Below, piece after piece: positions 16,029 through 25,439 of a stretch of 64,000 nt of DNA. The number at the start of each line of letters is the position of its first letter. Position 1 is the first letter of the stretch. Made by a program: the position numbers and the translations under genes. Source of the stretch: JBAXAM01 sp037142515 (GTDB lineage: Bacteria; Pseudomonadota; Gammaproteobacteria; UBA9339); contig JBAXAM010000001.1 of NCBI GenBank assembly GCA_037142515.1, positions 1 through 64,000 on the forward strand. Reading direction: 5' to 3'. The notes under the pieces are model-generated. The model was not told the DNA's origin, did no database searches, and saw only the letters and a list, made by a program, of their open reading frames with translations.

Positions 16029-19000
16029 TTAAGCCAAGCTATTAAAATTAGGGTCTCTTGCATATTTATCAAGAATATTTTTAACTAGCTCTTCAATGAC
16101 GCCAAGCTTTACGTCCGTATCAATCAAACCGCCTTTTTCTTTGATAGTAACCAGGCGATTTTCAAGATATTTTGTGACAGTACCTGAAGGGAAAACATTT
16201 GCTAAAACCCGACGCGCTTCAGAAGGACCAATTTTGCGGTACAATTGATTACGAACGTTGCTATCTTCTGATGTGGTATTAAATGCCCATAGTTCTATTG
16301 GCCCTAAAGTAGAAGTTAGTAATTGAGTGTTTATACCATCTTTAGTGGCAAATTGTGCTAAAAAAGTTGCTCCACCTTCGCGCGGCCCATGTACCTGACT
16401 ACGCAAAGCGTATTTTGCTGTTGGTGATAAACCAAAAATTTCTGCAGTACGCTGCAGTGCTTGTTCTGGTCCTGCATCCATAATAAAAATGGAAGTAGCA
16501 AATTCGATCATTACTGGATCAAAATCATCAACTGATTGAGAAAGCAGCGCCACTTGTACCTTCCACTTTCTGCCTTCGCGCATATCAACAATAACCTGCT
16601 CGCGCACTGCTGCCGTTTTAGAAGTACGATGAAATTCGTCAAAAATAATACGCTTTTGGTCTTCGCGAATTTCTGTGATGCGCTTCTCATGATAAGATTT
16701 ATAGGATGCTGGCATATCAGCTACGTTTTCTTCGGTCAAATAATAATGACGAGCCAGAACATACCGCGCCAACATATACATGACAGCAGTCTGACGACTG
16801 GCAGCATCGCCACCACTTTTTGCGACTTCATCTAAGTCTAACGAAACAATTCTTGCTTCGCCTAAATCAAAACGAGTGGGTTGCGATAGTATGGGATATT
16901 CACGCACTGCTGCTGAAATCATGCGTGCGAAAGCGTTAATCAAAGACTCTCCTGTTGGAGCGATAATTTTGCCATACAAATCTTCGACTGCTGGAATACG
17001 ACAAATTGCTGCTGCTTCTGCTAAAAGAGGCATGGCATGGCATTGAGCAAGCATAGCCTCATGCGTAAAACCGGCTAAAAACAAAGCATCAGTTACTTCC
17101 CACCATGTAGTACGCGAATCTTTAACAAAACCGATTTCAATCAAAATACCATCGATAACTTCATCAATACCTGAAGTATAAACTTCTGGATTACCATCGT
17201 CAGCCCCTCTCTTATAAAGCTCATCAACAATCAATCCAGACATATCAGGTACACCGTCATATGGTTTTTCGCTACCAATTGGTGTCGCAAGAAGCGTCAT
17301 AAAGTTAACCAAAAAACTACGCTCTTGTGGTGTTGGATAGCGACAACCAAGCTGGGTGTCAAATGGATTAATTGAGAAATCCGGTGTCATTCTCATCCGG
17401 TGATAAGCTGCCATGTAACGTTTATCATGCGGCAAAGCTTCTTTGATTAATGAAATCAAACCACTGCTAGATGGCCCAATATCAACAATAGCAATACGCG
17501 GCAGGCGCTTAATTCCACCTGCAAGGCATAAAGCTAAATTAATAGCATTAGATAACACTGACTTACCAGATCCAGGACGAGCGTAAACTAGATCAATCCA
17601 CGTAGTTTGTTGGCTTGAGCCGGGCTGATAAGGCCATGGTTTACCATCAGGTGAACGAAACAATATTGCACCAGAACGCCATGGACTTGATGGCCGAAAT
17701 AATGGCAACATATATAAAACATTAGATAATGGAGCTACCGATGCAGTAGCAATACTAGAGCTCGATATACCCATGACGGAAGATATTGCACCTGCAAATG
17801 CATCTCCTGAAACTTCAGAAACATCACAAGAACCCCAACCCTCAATTGCCTTAGCAAGCTGCGAAGCTCTAGTACGTAGCAGGCGAAGATTATCTTCTGG
17901 CGCCCAGGTACACGCTGCAACACGCAGCTTTACCACAGCATCATCCGTATGCAGCTCTACGTATTTTAGCAAATTTACCGCATCACCAATTAGGCGATTT
18001 TGCGCTGAAGTCCAACTCAGCACCGAAGCTAATGTCGATTTTAATCGCACTGATTCTAAACCAGCACCTTCTATTAAAAAAGAAATACGCCATGGAATAT
18101 GCATGGGCAAAACACGTGTTAACAAAGCGGAAAAATACTGTAAATCTTTAGGAAACAAGTCAATAAAAACACAAGAGTATATTCGATCACCAATACGTAC
18201 AGTACGCAAATCTTGATTAACGGCATCACGCGGAATTAGCTGACGCGCAAGTGATGGCCATAAAATATCAGAAATATCACCCGTTATTTCTTTTGGTTCC
18301 CTAATAATAATTTTATCACCTGGTAATAGTGGCTTCCAAGCACGGTCAGTAAAATCCGGATCAATACTACGACGCATTTCATAAATTGCTTCATGCACTT
18401 CAAGCACATTCAAATTAATGCCCAAAACACTCATGTCATTTTTTACTGAACGCACAAATGAATCGTGCACATCTCGTAAATCAGGAATTAACGCCATTAA
18501 ATTCTGTGTTGTTCGAAACGGTGGGATTTTTTTTTCAATCGCCATTTTCCGTCTTTCTTTAAGAGCGCTATTGTACTGTTCTGATGTTAAAACACCCGGC
18601 TGCGTCCAAAGTACAATATAAACCTCTTCTCGCGCACAGTATCTGGCTAAATAGCTAACACGTTCATTAAACAAATCATCAAGCGATAAAGATAAAGTTT
18701 CTGCTGTTGCTTTTGCAGGCTCAAAAATATGGGCTATTTCTTCGCCAACTTCGTCGCGATTATAAGAAAAATAAACTTGCATAGCATGCCCCTTGCGCGA
18801 CATTGTAGTTTGCAAACTATGCCTCAAACCATCTTGAATACGGTCAAATTCTTCAGCACCAATTAAAGCCTTAACACCGTCAATCCTAAGCACAGATACC
18901 AGGGAACCATCGTTAGCAACTAGAACTGTAGGACTATCAGCTGTTTGAATTTCGCAATATGACGCCGTAGATTGCCCAATAGAGCTACTCGCCCAAGCAA

Positions 19001-19046
19001 TAAAAGCATCAATGGTATCAATTATAATATTGGCAATATTGGCCAT
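16029..19046 (-). CDS. dotO: type IVB secretion ATPase DotO/IcmB
   Basis: DotO is the VirB4-like inner-membrane-associated ATPase of the Dot/Icm machine. The product is about 1005 residues, close to the Legionella protein. It has an N-terminal domain of about 480 residues, Walker A in YARPGSGKSVLS (about 500) and Walker B-like IIFDEFHRT (about 805). I chose the ATG at 19046 (MANIANIIID) because the longer frame starts inside icmJ. It begins one base after the icmJ stop codon, so translation is coupled. It closes the long icm operon, with the duplicated unknown gene next. Confidence 0.97.
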   Translation of the reverse strand: MANIANIIIDTIDAFIAWASSSIGQSTASYCEIQTADSPTVLVANDGSLVSVLRIDGVKALIGAEEFDRIQDGLRHSLQTTMSRKGHAMQVYFSYNRDEVGEEIAHIFEPAKATAETLSLSLDDLFNERVSYLARYCAREEVYIVLWTQPGVLTSEQYNSALKERRKMAIEKKIPPFRTTQNLMALIPDLRDVHDSFVRSVKNDMSVLGINLNVLEVHEAIYEMRRSIDPDFTDRAWKPLLPGDKIIIREPKEITGDISDILWPSLARQLIPRDAVNQDLRTVRIGDRIYSCVFIDLFPKDLQYFSALLTRVLPMHIPWRISFLIEGAGLESVRLKSTLASVLSWTSAQNRLIGDAVNLLKYVELHTDDAVVKLRVAACTWAPEDNLRLLRTRASQLAKAIEGWGSCDVSEVSGDAFAGAISSVMGISSSSIATASVAPLSNVLYMLPLFRPSSPWRSGAILFRSPDGKPWPYQPGSSQQTTWIDLVYARPGSGKSVLSNAINLALCLAGGIKRLPRIAIVDIGPSSSGLISLIKEALPHDKRYMAAYHRMRMTPDFSINPFDTQLGCRYPTPQERSFLVNFMTLLATPIGSEKPYDGVPDMSGLIVDELYKRGADDGNPEVYTSGIDEVIDGILIEIGFVKDSRTTWWEVTDALFLAGFTHEAMLAQCHAMPLLAEAAAICRIPAVEDLYGKIIAPTGESLINAFARMISAAVREYPILSQPTRFDLGEARIVSLDLDEVAKSGGDAASRQTAVMYMLARYVLARHYYLTEENVADMPASYKSYHEKRITEIREDQKRIIFDEFHRTSKTAAVREQVIVDMREGRKWKVQVALLSQSVDDFDPVMIEFATSIFIMDAGPEQALQRTAEIFGLSPTAKYALRSQVHGPREGGATFLAQFATKDGINTQLLTSTLGPIELWAFNTTSEDSNVRNQLYRKIGPSEARRVLANVFPSGTVTKYLENRLVTIKEKGGLIDTDVKLGVIEELVKNILDKYARDPNFNSLA

Positions 19047-19047
19047 T

Positions 19048-19674
19048 TTATTTTTCCGTCGATAGCTCCTCAAGCGAATCTTTAGACCAAGCCTCAACCT
19101 GTTTGGCAAATTTAGTATACGAAGGTAAAAGCCTAATGGGCGGCAGTGCTTCTTTTAAAATACGCGCTCGATCTTTATCAGGAATATCAATTAATACTCG
19201 TCCAAAAAGCGATGGGTCACTCATCCCTTCTCCAAGTTGTTTTTCAACAATCTGCATCCGCAACTTTATACCACGATAAATATTTTGGGCATCGGCACGA
19301 TAACTAGTGGCGTTAGTCATAGCGCAAAACAAAACGTGACAGAAGCCATTTAAATCCCCTTGACTAATTTCCGGAAGATAAATTAAAACTCCACCTCCAT
19401 AATCATCCTTCCCAACAACCTCAAGAAAAAAACACTGCATACAAAAACAACAAGCTGTCGCTAAATTTGACAGTTTATTGTTGTGATAATTACTATCCAG
19501 ATTCACAACCTCCAGGAACTGCTTGGCTTGAAAACCACAAAAACGACACATATACTGATCGCGTTTAAATACTTGTTGGCTAAAAGCCCCAAACGCAGGA
19601 TCGGCTTTTCTTACCGAAAACAGCCTCCATGCCTCTGGTTCAGCAGTAAATTTTATTGAATGCAAACTTGTCAT
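19048..19674 (-). CDS. dotN: type IVB coupling-complex protein DotN/IcmJ
   Basis: DotN is a zinc-binding, HNH-like subunit of the type IV coupling complex with DotL and DotM. The protein is 208 residues, the same length as I recall for L. pneumophila. It shows paired Cys motifs CRFCGFQ and CCFCMQC spaced by about 35 residues with a His/Asn region between (YHNNKLSN), as in the zinc site. I chose the ATG at 19674 over the TTG at 19680, which overlaps the icmD stop codon. It sits between icmD and icmB as in other Legionellales. Confidence 0.95.
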   Translation of the reverse strand: MTSLHSIKFTAEPEAWRLFSVRKADPAFGAFSQQVFKRDQYMCRFCGFQAKQFLEVVNLDSNYHNNKLSNLATACCFCMQCFFLEVVGKDDYGGGVLIYLPEISQGDLNGFCHVLFCAMTNATSYRADAQNIYRGIKLRMQIVEKQLGEGMSDPSLFGRVLIDIPDKDRARILKEALPPIRLLPSYTKFAKQVEAWSKDSLEELSTEK

Positions 19675-19676
19675 AA

Positions 19677-20048
19677 TCAACCATTAAAACCGCCAACACT
19701 ACCCTGGTTGGTGGCACCAAGAGTTCCACCGCCAACACTAATTATGCTTGGCAAAAATATTAAACAAATGCCTACTAGTAACATTGAAATACATGTTCCA
19801 AGCGGCGCTTGTTGCGGATTTTCTTTATGTTGCTTAAATTTAAAAAGGGCACCAATTGTAAGCCCAAATCCTGCCACGTATGCTCCAGCCGTTATTAGAC
19901 TAAGAACACTACCTAAAGTACTTGTGACGCTAGTAGCAACGGTGCCAATAGTAGCGTTACCAACTGCTGCTAATGCATAAGATATATAAAAACTTAAGCC
20001 ACTGACCGCAAACAACACTATAACTTTTACAGTCTTCTTATTAAACAT
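19677..20048 (-). CDS. dotP: Dot/Icm inner-membrane protein DotP/IcmD, copy 2
   Basis: DotP is a small inner-membrane Dot/Icm protein. The 123-residue product has an N-terminal membrane segment or signal (SGLSFYISYALA), a central hydrophobic region, and a second membrane segment (ISMLLVGICLIFLPSIISV). The C-terminal GGGTLG motif is conserved in IcmD. The part from ITAGAYVAGFG to SVGGGTLGA is identical to copy 1, while the N-terminal 45 residues differ. A GAGGAG ribosome site precedes the ATG. The stop overlaps the icmJ start area. Duplication of icmD is unusual. Confidence 0.93.
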   Translation of the reverse strand: MFNKKTVKVIVLFAVSGLSFYISYALAAVGNATIGTVATSVTSTLGSVLSLITAGAYVAGFGLTIGALFKFKQHKENPQQAPLGTCISMLLVGICLIFLPSIISVGGGTLGATNQGSVGGFNG

Positions 20049-20067
20049 ACTTTAATCTCCTCTAATA

Positions 20068-20433
20068 TCAACTACTAAAACCGCCAACACTACCCTGGCT
20101 GCTGGCACCAAGAGTTCCACCACCAACGCTAATTATGCTTGGCAAAAATATTAAACAAATACCTACTAGTAACATTGAAATACATGTTCCAAGTGGCGCT
20201 TGTTGCGGATTTTCTTTATGTTGCTTAAATTTAAAAAGGGCACCAATTGTAAGTCCAAATCCCGCCACATATGCTCCAGCTGTTATTAACTGAAGAACAC
20301 TACCCAAAGTACCTGTGACACTACTAGCAACAGTACCAATAGTATTGTTAGCGGCCAACGCATAAGATACATAAAAGCTTAAGCTACTTACCGCAATTGA
20401 CACCGCAACTTTTACAGCCTTCTTACTAAACAT
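20068..20433 (-). CDS. dotP: Dot/Icm inner-membrane protein DotP/IcmD, copy 1
   Basis: The 121-residue product has the same layout as copy 2: a cleavable or anchoring N-terminal segment ending near SYALA, and two hydrophobic regions. It also has a C-terminal GGGTLG followed by a Ser/Gly-rich tail. The ribosome site is a perfect AAGGAGGT about 6 bases before the ATG, stronger than for most neighbours, so high expression is likely. The 3' half of the gene is about 96% identical in bases to copy 2, with the few changes mostly silent. This suggests a recent duplication or gene conversion. Confidence 0.93.
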   Translation of the reverse strand: MFSKKAVKVAVSIAVSSLSFYVSYALAANNTIGTVASSVTGTLGSVLQLITAGAYVAGFGLTIGALFKFKQHKENPQQAPLGTCISMLLVGICLIFLPSIISVGGGTLGASSQGSVGGFSS

Positions 20434-20503
20434 ATTTTAACCTCCTTTTTAAAACTTAATTATCACCACCTACAATTTTACATCAACGAAGAAAATAACA
20501 CAT

Positions 20504-21097
20504 CTAAAACATCGCAATACCCAAAGTGTTTCCAACAATCTGCATAGTTGTTACTACATTAATCGCTAAAATTCCACCTACAACATACAGAACACCTTTA
20601 CCAACTGTTCCCGCTTGTGATCCCGGCTTGGTCGAGTGACCAAGAGTTATAAACCCTCTGATAAAAGACACATACCCAATAACTTGAATTAGCGCAACAG
20701 CACCTTGTTTAGCCTGCTCAAATTGACCACCTGAACCAGTCGGATAAGCCTGAATTGATGAAGACCCGGTAAGCGTAGCATTCCCAATGCTTATGGTAAA
20801 CGGATAATATATTAACGCTACACCAAGAGCTAATCGAAATAAAGGTCCTCCTAAAGCACCTTCCGCCCCACCCTGCGATTGGCCAATTTTTTTTAAATCC
20901 ATTATTGCTGAGATTACCATAGTAAAACCCAGTACATAACCAGCTGCCTTTGTTAGTACAATAACAGGCTCCATGTTTGTCTTAAGCGCAGTCATCATTG
21001 TATTAAAATTGATGGATGAATCTGCGTAAACCGCAGCTATTGGCAGCAGCAAAAAAAATACTATTAAATAATTGATATTGGCATTAAATGCTTTCAT
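20504..21097 (-). CDS. dotE: Dot/Icm inner-membrane protein DotE/IcmC
   Basis: DotE is a polytopic inner-membrane protein related to IcmD. The 197-residue protein has an N-terminal hydrophobic signal-like segment (YLIVFFLLLPIAAVYA) and further membrane segments near residues 45-65, 85-105, 135-155 and 165-190. It shows the family pattern of GYVLGF and PFTISIGNATL motifs. Length is close to Legionella DotE. It starts 9 bases after the icmG stop and precedes icmD, the conserved order. Confidence 0.93.
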   Translation of the reverse strand: MKAFNANINYLIVFFLLLPIAAVYADSSINFNTMMTALKTNMEPVIVLTKAAGYVLGFTMVISAIMDLKKIGQSQGGAEGALGGPLFRLALGVALIYYPFTISIGNATLTGSSSIQAYPTGSGGQFEQAKQGAVALIQVIGYVSFIRGFITLGHSTKPGSQAGTVGKGVLYVVGGILAINVVTTMQIVGNTLGIAMF

Positions 21098-21106
21098 GGG
21101 TAATAC

Positions 21107-21904
21107 TTAAAAATCGTTTATACCGTACTGAATATACGAACCATTGCTCATAAGAACCATTCCTTGCTGTGGTGAAATAACTTCCACTGTACCGTAACCT
21201 TCCAAGCTATCACCAACTCTCAGCGTAACATCCCTACCATCAGCAGATTCAATCCACACTCTTCCAGGTACAATAGCGCGTATGTGATAAACGGCCAAAG
21301 GTTTAGCGGCTTTTTTCTTGGGCTTGATTTTTGGAGGCGCTTTTAGTTGTTGCACTTCTAGCAAAAGCTGCTGCGTGGTTGCTGTTAATTGACCAACGTT
21401 CTGACCAACACTAGAGATATCTTCCTGTGTTTTAGAAATAGCTTCTTTCAAACCTAAAAGTTGATTACGATTGTTTGCAATCTCCTGCGTCGCCGCATCT
21501 ATTTTTTGCTGCACAGCGGCTTGCACCTGCTCCACTTGATCGCTACTCAAAGTAGGCGATGGCGGGGGCAGGGACTGAACAACAGTCTCTCTAATTGGCA
21601 GCGCTTGCTGCGTAATCACTTCCTGCGTTTGCATCTTTTTTTGCTCTGCTATCTGTGTTTTTTTAGTGTTATAAAAACTAAAAATTCCATATATAGTTGA
21701 AATAGCTGCTGCAATTAAAATTGGCAGTCTAATTTTCTGCAAATTAATATTTTTTAAGCCAAACTTTGATAGCGCCTGATCCGAAGCTGGAGCCTCTCCT
21801 ACCGGCTCTGCTGCTTCAGTTATTGTACCTGCAGAAGATCCTCCATCAGACTCAGCAAATTTATATTCGGTCATATCGGGTGAAGATATTATTTTATCGT
21901 CCAT
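21107..21904 (-). CDS. dotF: Dot/Icm core-complex protein DotF/IcmG
   Basis: DotF is an inner-membrane protein spanning to the periplasmic part of the core complex. The 265-residue protein has an acidic cytoplasmic N-terminus of about 55 residues and one membrane segment (RLPILIAAAISTIYGIFSFY). A long coiled coil rich in Gln follows (about 95-180). The C-terminal globular domain (YHIRAIVPGRVWIES ... VEVISPQQGMVLMSNGSY) is the most conserved part. Length and layout match the family, between icmE and icmC. Confidence 0.95.
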   Translation of the reverse strand: MDDKIISSPDMTEYKFAESDGGSSAGTITEAAEPVGEAPASDQALSKFGLKNINLQKIRLPILIAAAISTIYGIFSFYNTKKTQIAEQKKMQTQEVITQQALPIRETVVQSLPPPSPTLSSDQVEQVQAAVQQKIDAATQEIANNRNQLLGLKEAISKTQEDISSVGQNVGQLTATTQQLLLEVQQLKAPPKIKPKKKAAKPLAVYHIRAIVPGRVWIESADGRDVTLRVGDSLEGYGTVEVISPQQGMVLMSNGSYIQYGINDF

Positions 21905-21929
21905 ACTATTATTACCTTGTAAATTTATT

Positions 21930-24368
21930 TTAACTCTTTGGTACTGACAGATCAGCCATCAGTAACAATCCAATATTACTTCCAGCCTTTACTTTAACTG
22001 TTGGTGGTGTACTAATATTTGACCCAGCAGCAGCACCAAGCTGCTGCCCAACAGCACCTAAACCAACTAACAATTTTTGCATAAAATTTAATTGTGGCAA
22101 AACACTAACAGTTCCAGTAGTTGCTGATGTAGTGGTTGAACTTCCAGAATTCTGCACGGCACCAGCTAATCCGCTAATGAAAGAAGTTGCGAACATCGTG
22201 CCGTAACGCAACAAGTAATGATTATCAACACTGGATGCCAAAGCTGTTTTGGCAGTATTCGGATCAATCGCTACAGCGTTAACAGAAATACTGGTATTTA
22301 ACTTAGGAACACTAAGCACGCTAAATTGCAATAAAACTTTCTTATCAATTCTTTGGAAATTACCAATCAACTTAGCATTCTTTAACGCTCCATTTTGAAT
22401 AATAGTTGCCATCGCCGGAGCGTTTTCGTCACTGTTTACTTCTGCGTCTAATACTGCAAAAATAACGGTTCCGGCCTTATAAATATCGACGTTTTTCGCT
22501 GCCAAAGCTGCTGCAGCTTTCTCAATTGCGGTAGCTTTTTCTGCCTGATCCTTTTTATGGTCGTCTTCCCCTCCCTGAACATATTGCTGCGTAGGAATCT
22601 GCGCCCATGCGGTAAAAAGCGTATCAGCTTGCTGCCTCATCATTGTCTGTTGTTGTCTCATGAGATTTTCAAGATCAGATGTGGTCATATTTGACAGCTG
22701 CTCATCATTTAATTTTCCAAGCTGTTTTTGCGATTCTAAAGAATCTAAAGCTGCACTTGCCTCAGCACTCAACCTTAAATTAGCCGCCTTAACATCACTT
22801 GCACTAGGACTTGCTTTCTTTAATTCTTCGGAAGGAAAACCAGATACGAGCAAATCAGCTACGATGAATCCTGCTTCTTTAAGATCTTTATCGCTAAACC
22901 CAGCGTCCTTTAATTCTGCCTCGCTGAATCCTGCCGCTTTTAATTCTTTGGCACTAAACCCCGCAGCTCTTAATTCTGCCGCACTAAACCCCGCGGCTCT
23001 TAATTCTGCTGCGGTAAAGCCAGCTGCTCTTAAAGCGGCTGCACTACAACCAAGTTTTCTCAAATCAGTCGCGCTAGTGCCAGCCTTGCGAGCTGCTTTT
23101 AAGCTCGCAGCACTACAAGACCCAGCTCCTGTTGCTGCTCCTCCAGTAGCGCCAACGCCAATAACACCTGCACGCACTAAATCACCGTCAGTATAACCAG
23201 CTGCTTTTAATTCATCCACTGTGAAACCCGCATCTAATAACTCTGCAGCGCTAAATCCAGCTGCTCTTAATTCAGCCGCACTAAAACCAGCAGCTTTTAA
23301 TTCGGCAGCGCTAAAACCAGCATCGCGGAGTTCGCCAGCGCTAAAACCCGCATCTCTTAATTCTGCCGCTGTGAAACCTGCAGCCTTTAAATCAGCCGCA
23401 CTAAAACCTGCATCTCTCAATTCTTTTGCACTAAATCCTGCTGCTCGTAAATCAGAAGCGCTAAACCCGGCAGCTTTTAATTCAGCCGCACTAAAACCTG
23501 CGGCTTTTAATTCTGCCGCCGTGAAACCTGCAGCCCTTAAAGCCGCGGCACTACATCCTAATTTTTTCAATTCAGTCGCACTAACTCCTCTTCCACGAGC
23601 CTCTTTCAGTTTCTGAATGCTACAATTGCCAGTGGATAAATTATTTGAATCAAAACCCACCACAGTTATTGCCTCTTCGCTCATTCCAGCCTTATGCAAA
23701 TCAGTTGCACTAAATCCAGCATCTTTTAATTCACCAGCAGTGAATCCTGCGGCCACCAACTCCCTAACACTAAAACCAGCCTCTGCCAATTCTTTGGCGC
23801 TAAATCCTGCTGCTCTTAGCTCAGCCGCACTAAATCCCGCTGCTCTTAGCTCAGCCGCACTAAACCCTGCCGCTCTTAGCTCAGCCGCACTAAATCCCGC
23901 TGCTTTAAGCGCTTCTATACTACAACCACGACAGCGCAATTCTGAGGCAGTGACGCCCGCCAAGCGTGCTTTTCTTAAATCCTCAACACCACAACCAGCA
24001 ACGGAAGTAGCACCTGATTTTTTCGATAAATCAGAAGAAACTCCTGAATCTAAATATGTAGTACGAACCACTGTCGGGATAGCAGATGTTCCTTTTCTAG
24101 CAGCCTCTACAGATAGCTCTACATTTTGTTGTTCTTGCAATTTAGCATACTCTCGGGTTGGTTGGCCCAAACCAGGAATAGAAGAAATCTTCGGAGCATC
24201 TATTACTGCGGATTGCAATCCAGCTGGAGGCAAGCGACTACGCTTAAATTTAAAATAGGCAATGCCTAAAATCACAACGACCATAACTATCAAAACGATA
24301 ACTACCGTCCTTGATTTAGTATCAGAAAAAGTCTTTCTTGCACCACTTACTCTGTCTTTGAGAGCCAT
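21930..24368 (-). CDS. dotG: Dot/Icm core-complex channel protein DotG/IcmE with decapeptide repeats
   Basis: DotG is the VirB10-like protein that links inner and outer membranes. The protein of 812 residues has a short cytoplasmic N-terminus and one membrane segment (VVIVLIVMVVVILGIAYF). About 35 tandem decapeptides of the type GFSAAELRAA follow in three blocks (about residues 126-518), each block opening with Cys. A VirB10-like C-terminal domain (KAGTVIFAVLDAEVNSDE onward) comes last. It is shorter than the L. pneumophila protein of about 1048 residues, as repeat number varies. The ATG at 24368 (MALKDRVSG) has GGAG 5 bases upstream and fits the family start better than the upstream ATG. It follows the icmK stop by one base. 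Confidence 0.97.
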   Translation of the reverse strand: MALKDRVSGARKTFSDTKSRTVVIVLIVMVVVILGIAYFKFKRSRLPPAGLQSAVIDAPKISSIPGLGQPTREYAKLQEQQNVELSVEAARKGTSAIPTVVRTTYLDSGVSSDLSKKSGATSVAGCGVEDLRKARLAGVTASELRCRGCSIEALKAAGFSAAELRAAGFSAAELRAAGFSAAELRAAGFSAKELAEAGFSVRELVAAGFTAGELKDAGFSATDLHKAGMSEEAITVVGFDSNNLSTGNCSIQKLKEARGRGVSATELKKLGCSAAALRAAGFTAAELKAAGFSAAELKAAGFSASDLRAAGFSAKELRDAGFSAADLKAAGFTAAELRDAGFSAGELRDAGFSAAELKAAGFSAAELRAAGFSAAELLDAGFTVDELKAAGYTDGDLVRAGVIGVGATGGAATGAGSCSAASLKAARKAGTSATDLRKLGCSAAALRAAGFTAAELRAAGFSAAELRAAGFSAKELKAAGFSEAELKDAGFSDKDLKEAGFIVADLLVSGFPSEELKKASPSASDVKAANLRLSAEASAALDSLESQKQLGKLNDEQLSNMTTSDLENLMRQQQTMMRQQADTLFTAWAQIPTQQYVQGGEDDHKKDQAEKATAIEKAAAALAAKNVDIYKAGTVIFAVLDAEVNSDENAPAMATIIQNGALKNAKLIGNFQRIDKKVLLQFSVLSVPKLNTSISVNAVAIDPNTAKTALASSVDNHYLLRYGTMFATSFISGLAGAVQNSGSSTTTSATTGTVSVLPQLNFMQKLLVGLGAVGQQLGAAAGSNISTPPTVKVKAGSNIGLLLMADLSVPKS
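22815..23995 (-). repeat. dotG: 30-bp periodic repeat array encoding DotG decapeptides
   Basis: About 35 units of 30 bases encode variants of G-F-S-A-x-E-L-x-x-A. Three higher-order blocks start near residues 126, 242 and 420, each with a Cys followed by an Ala/Arg-rich unit, a G(V/T)SA unit and a GCS unit. Some adjacent units are identical in bases (near 23815-23905), pointing to recent unit gain by slippage or recombination. The regular pattern keeps the opposite strand open over long stretches; those frames are not genes. Confidence 0.95.
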
Positions 24369-24369
24369 A

Positions 24370-25410
24370 TCACTCCAATCCTTCAATCGTTAGCGTAAGA
24401 ATTTTATCCTTCCCATTTTGCAGAGCTAAAATTACCGGAGATGGCTGCAACTGATAAGCGTGGGTACCATCAATACTACTCATGGTCGCTTGCCAGCCTG
24501 GAGAGGTCATAGTCAGATTAGTCCGTAAATAAAGCTTTTTATTTAGCAACCAAGCCTGGCTAATCCCGCCACCACTAACTTTCAACTCCTTGCTCCCTTT
24601 GGGTGGGATGCCGTTTAACACATCAAACAACATTGGATTTACCGCGTCTGGTATCCCGTTTTGGATAAAAACTGCATTGGGCCCAACCCCAGGAACTCGT
24701 AAATCTACACGATAATCTACCGCTTCTTGTCCCGATACCAGCGTTATCATTACGGGAGTATTTAAGTCACGCAAAATTACAGCTAAGTTACTACGCTTAT
24801 AAAAAGTTGCTGACTGCACTAGCATGGTATTACCCTTACGATCCCACTGAATATTAAAAGCAGAAGGATCGCCAACACTATATGCAGCTATTGGCCATGG
24901 CTGACCAGTAGCGTCTATAAAAACTAAAGAGGTAATATATCCTGCCCCCAATCTAATCACTGGCGCTACAGCCTGCGGCGATAAATTAACCAATAATGAT
25001 GAAGATGTTGGCTTTGGCGGAGTCCCGGGTGGAGTTGCTGCAGCTTGCTGGCTTGCAGTAAACACTTCTCGCAATTTAACGACTTGAGCAGGGGTCATTG
25101 GCAGCAATTGACCTACAACACCGGAAAATGCTTGATCGTATAAGCTAGGTTGTGGAACAGCTACAGTAGCAGTATCTTGCGTGCTTGGGGGTGCTTCAGC
25201 TTTGTCAGGCGCAGGCTGGTGGAGCAAATCAGATGATAAATTAGGCGCTGCGGTTACATTGGTTGCTCCAGATGTCTTTGCTAAAAGCTCCTTCAACTGC
25301 TCCATTTTCTTTTGTGCATTCTCCTGATCTTTTTTGTCTCGAGCAGTAAGCGCAAAAGAACTCTGACAAAAAATAAACAACACGGATAGTACTGTTAAAA
25401 ATATTTTCAT
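24370..25410 (-). CDS. dotH: Dot/Icm outer-membrane complex protein DotH/IcmK
   Basis: DotH is a secreted component of the outer-membrane ring with DotC and DotD. The protein is about 346 residues with a signal peptide (MKIFLTVLSVLFIFCQSSFA). A Pro/Ala-rich linker follows, then the conserved C-terminal domain with VIRLGAGYITSLVFIDATGQ and PWPIAAYSVGDPSAFN. I chose the ATG at 25410 because it gives a clean signal peptide and has GGGAG just upstream. The upstream in-frame start adds eight polar residues. Position between icmL and icmE is conserved. Confidence 0.96.
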   Translation of the reverse strand: MKIFLTVLSVLFIFCQSSFALTARDKKDQENAQKKMEQLKELLAKTSGATNVTAAPNLSSDLLHQPAPDKAEAPPSTQDTATVAVPQPSLYDQAFSGVVGQLLPMTPAQVVKLREVFTASQQAAATPPGTPPKPTSSSLLVNLSPQAVAPVIRLGAGYITSLVFIDATGQPWPIAAYSVGDPSAFNIQWDRKGNTMLVQSATFYKRSNLAVILRDLNTPVMITLVSGQEAVDYRVDLRVPGVGPNAVFIQNGIPDAVNPMLFDVLNGIPPKGSKELKVSGGGISQAWLLNKKLYLRTNLTMTSPGWQATMSSIDGTHAYQLQPSPVILALQNGKDKILTLTIEGLE

Positions 25411-25439
25411 AACTCCCTGTTCATATCGTATCATTCATA

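Noticed and set aside
22815..23995. Regular 30-bp repeats that could be taken for a CRISPR array
   Set aside because: There are no unique spacers; the period is exactly ten codons and the repeats encode the known DotG decapeptides.
22660..24258. Three long plus-strand ORFs opposite dotG
   Set aside because: They arise because the 30-bp repeat keeps the opposite frame open. They are Ala/Leu/Pro-rich, lack ribosome sites and cover a certain gene.
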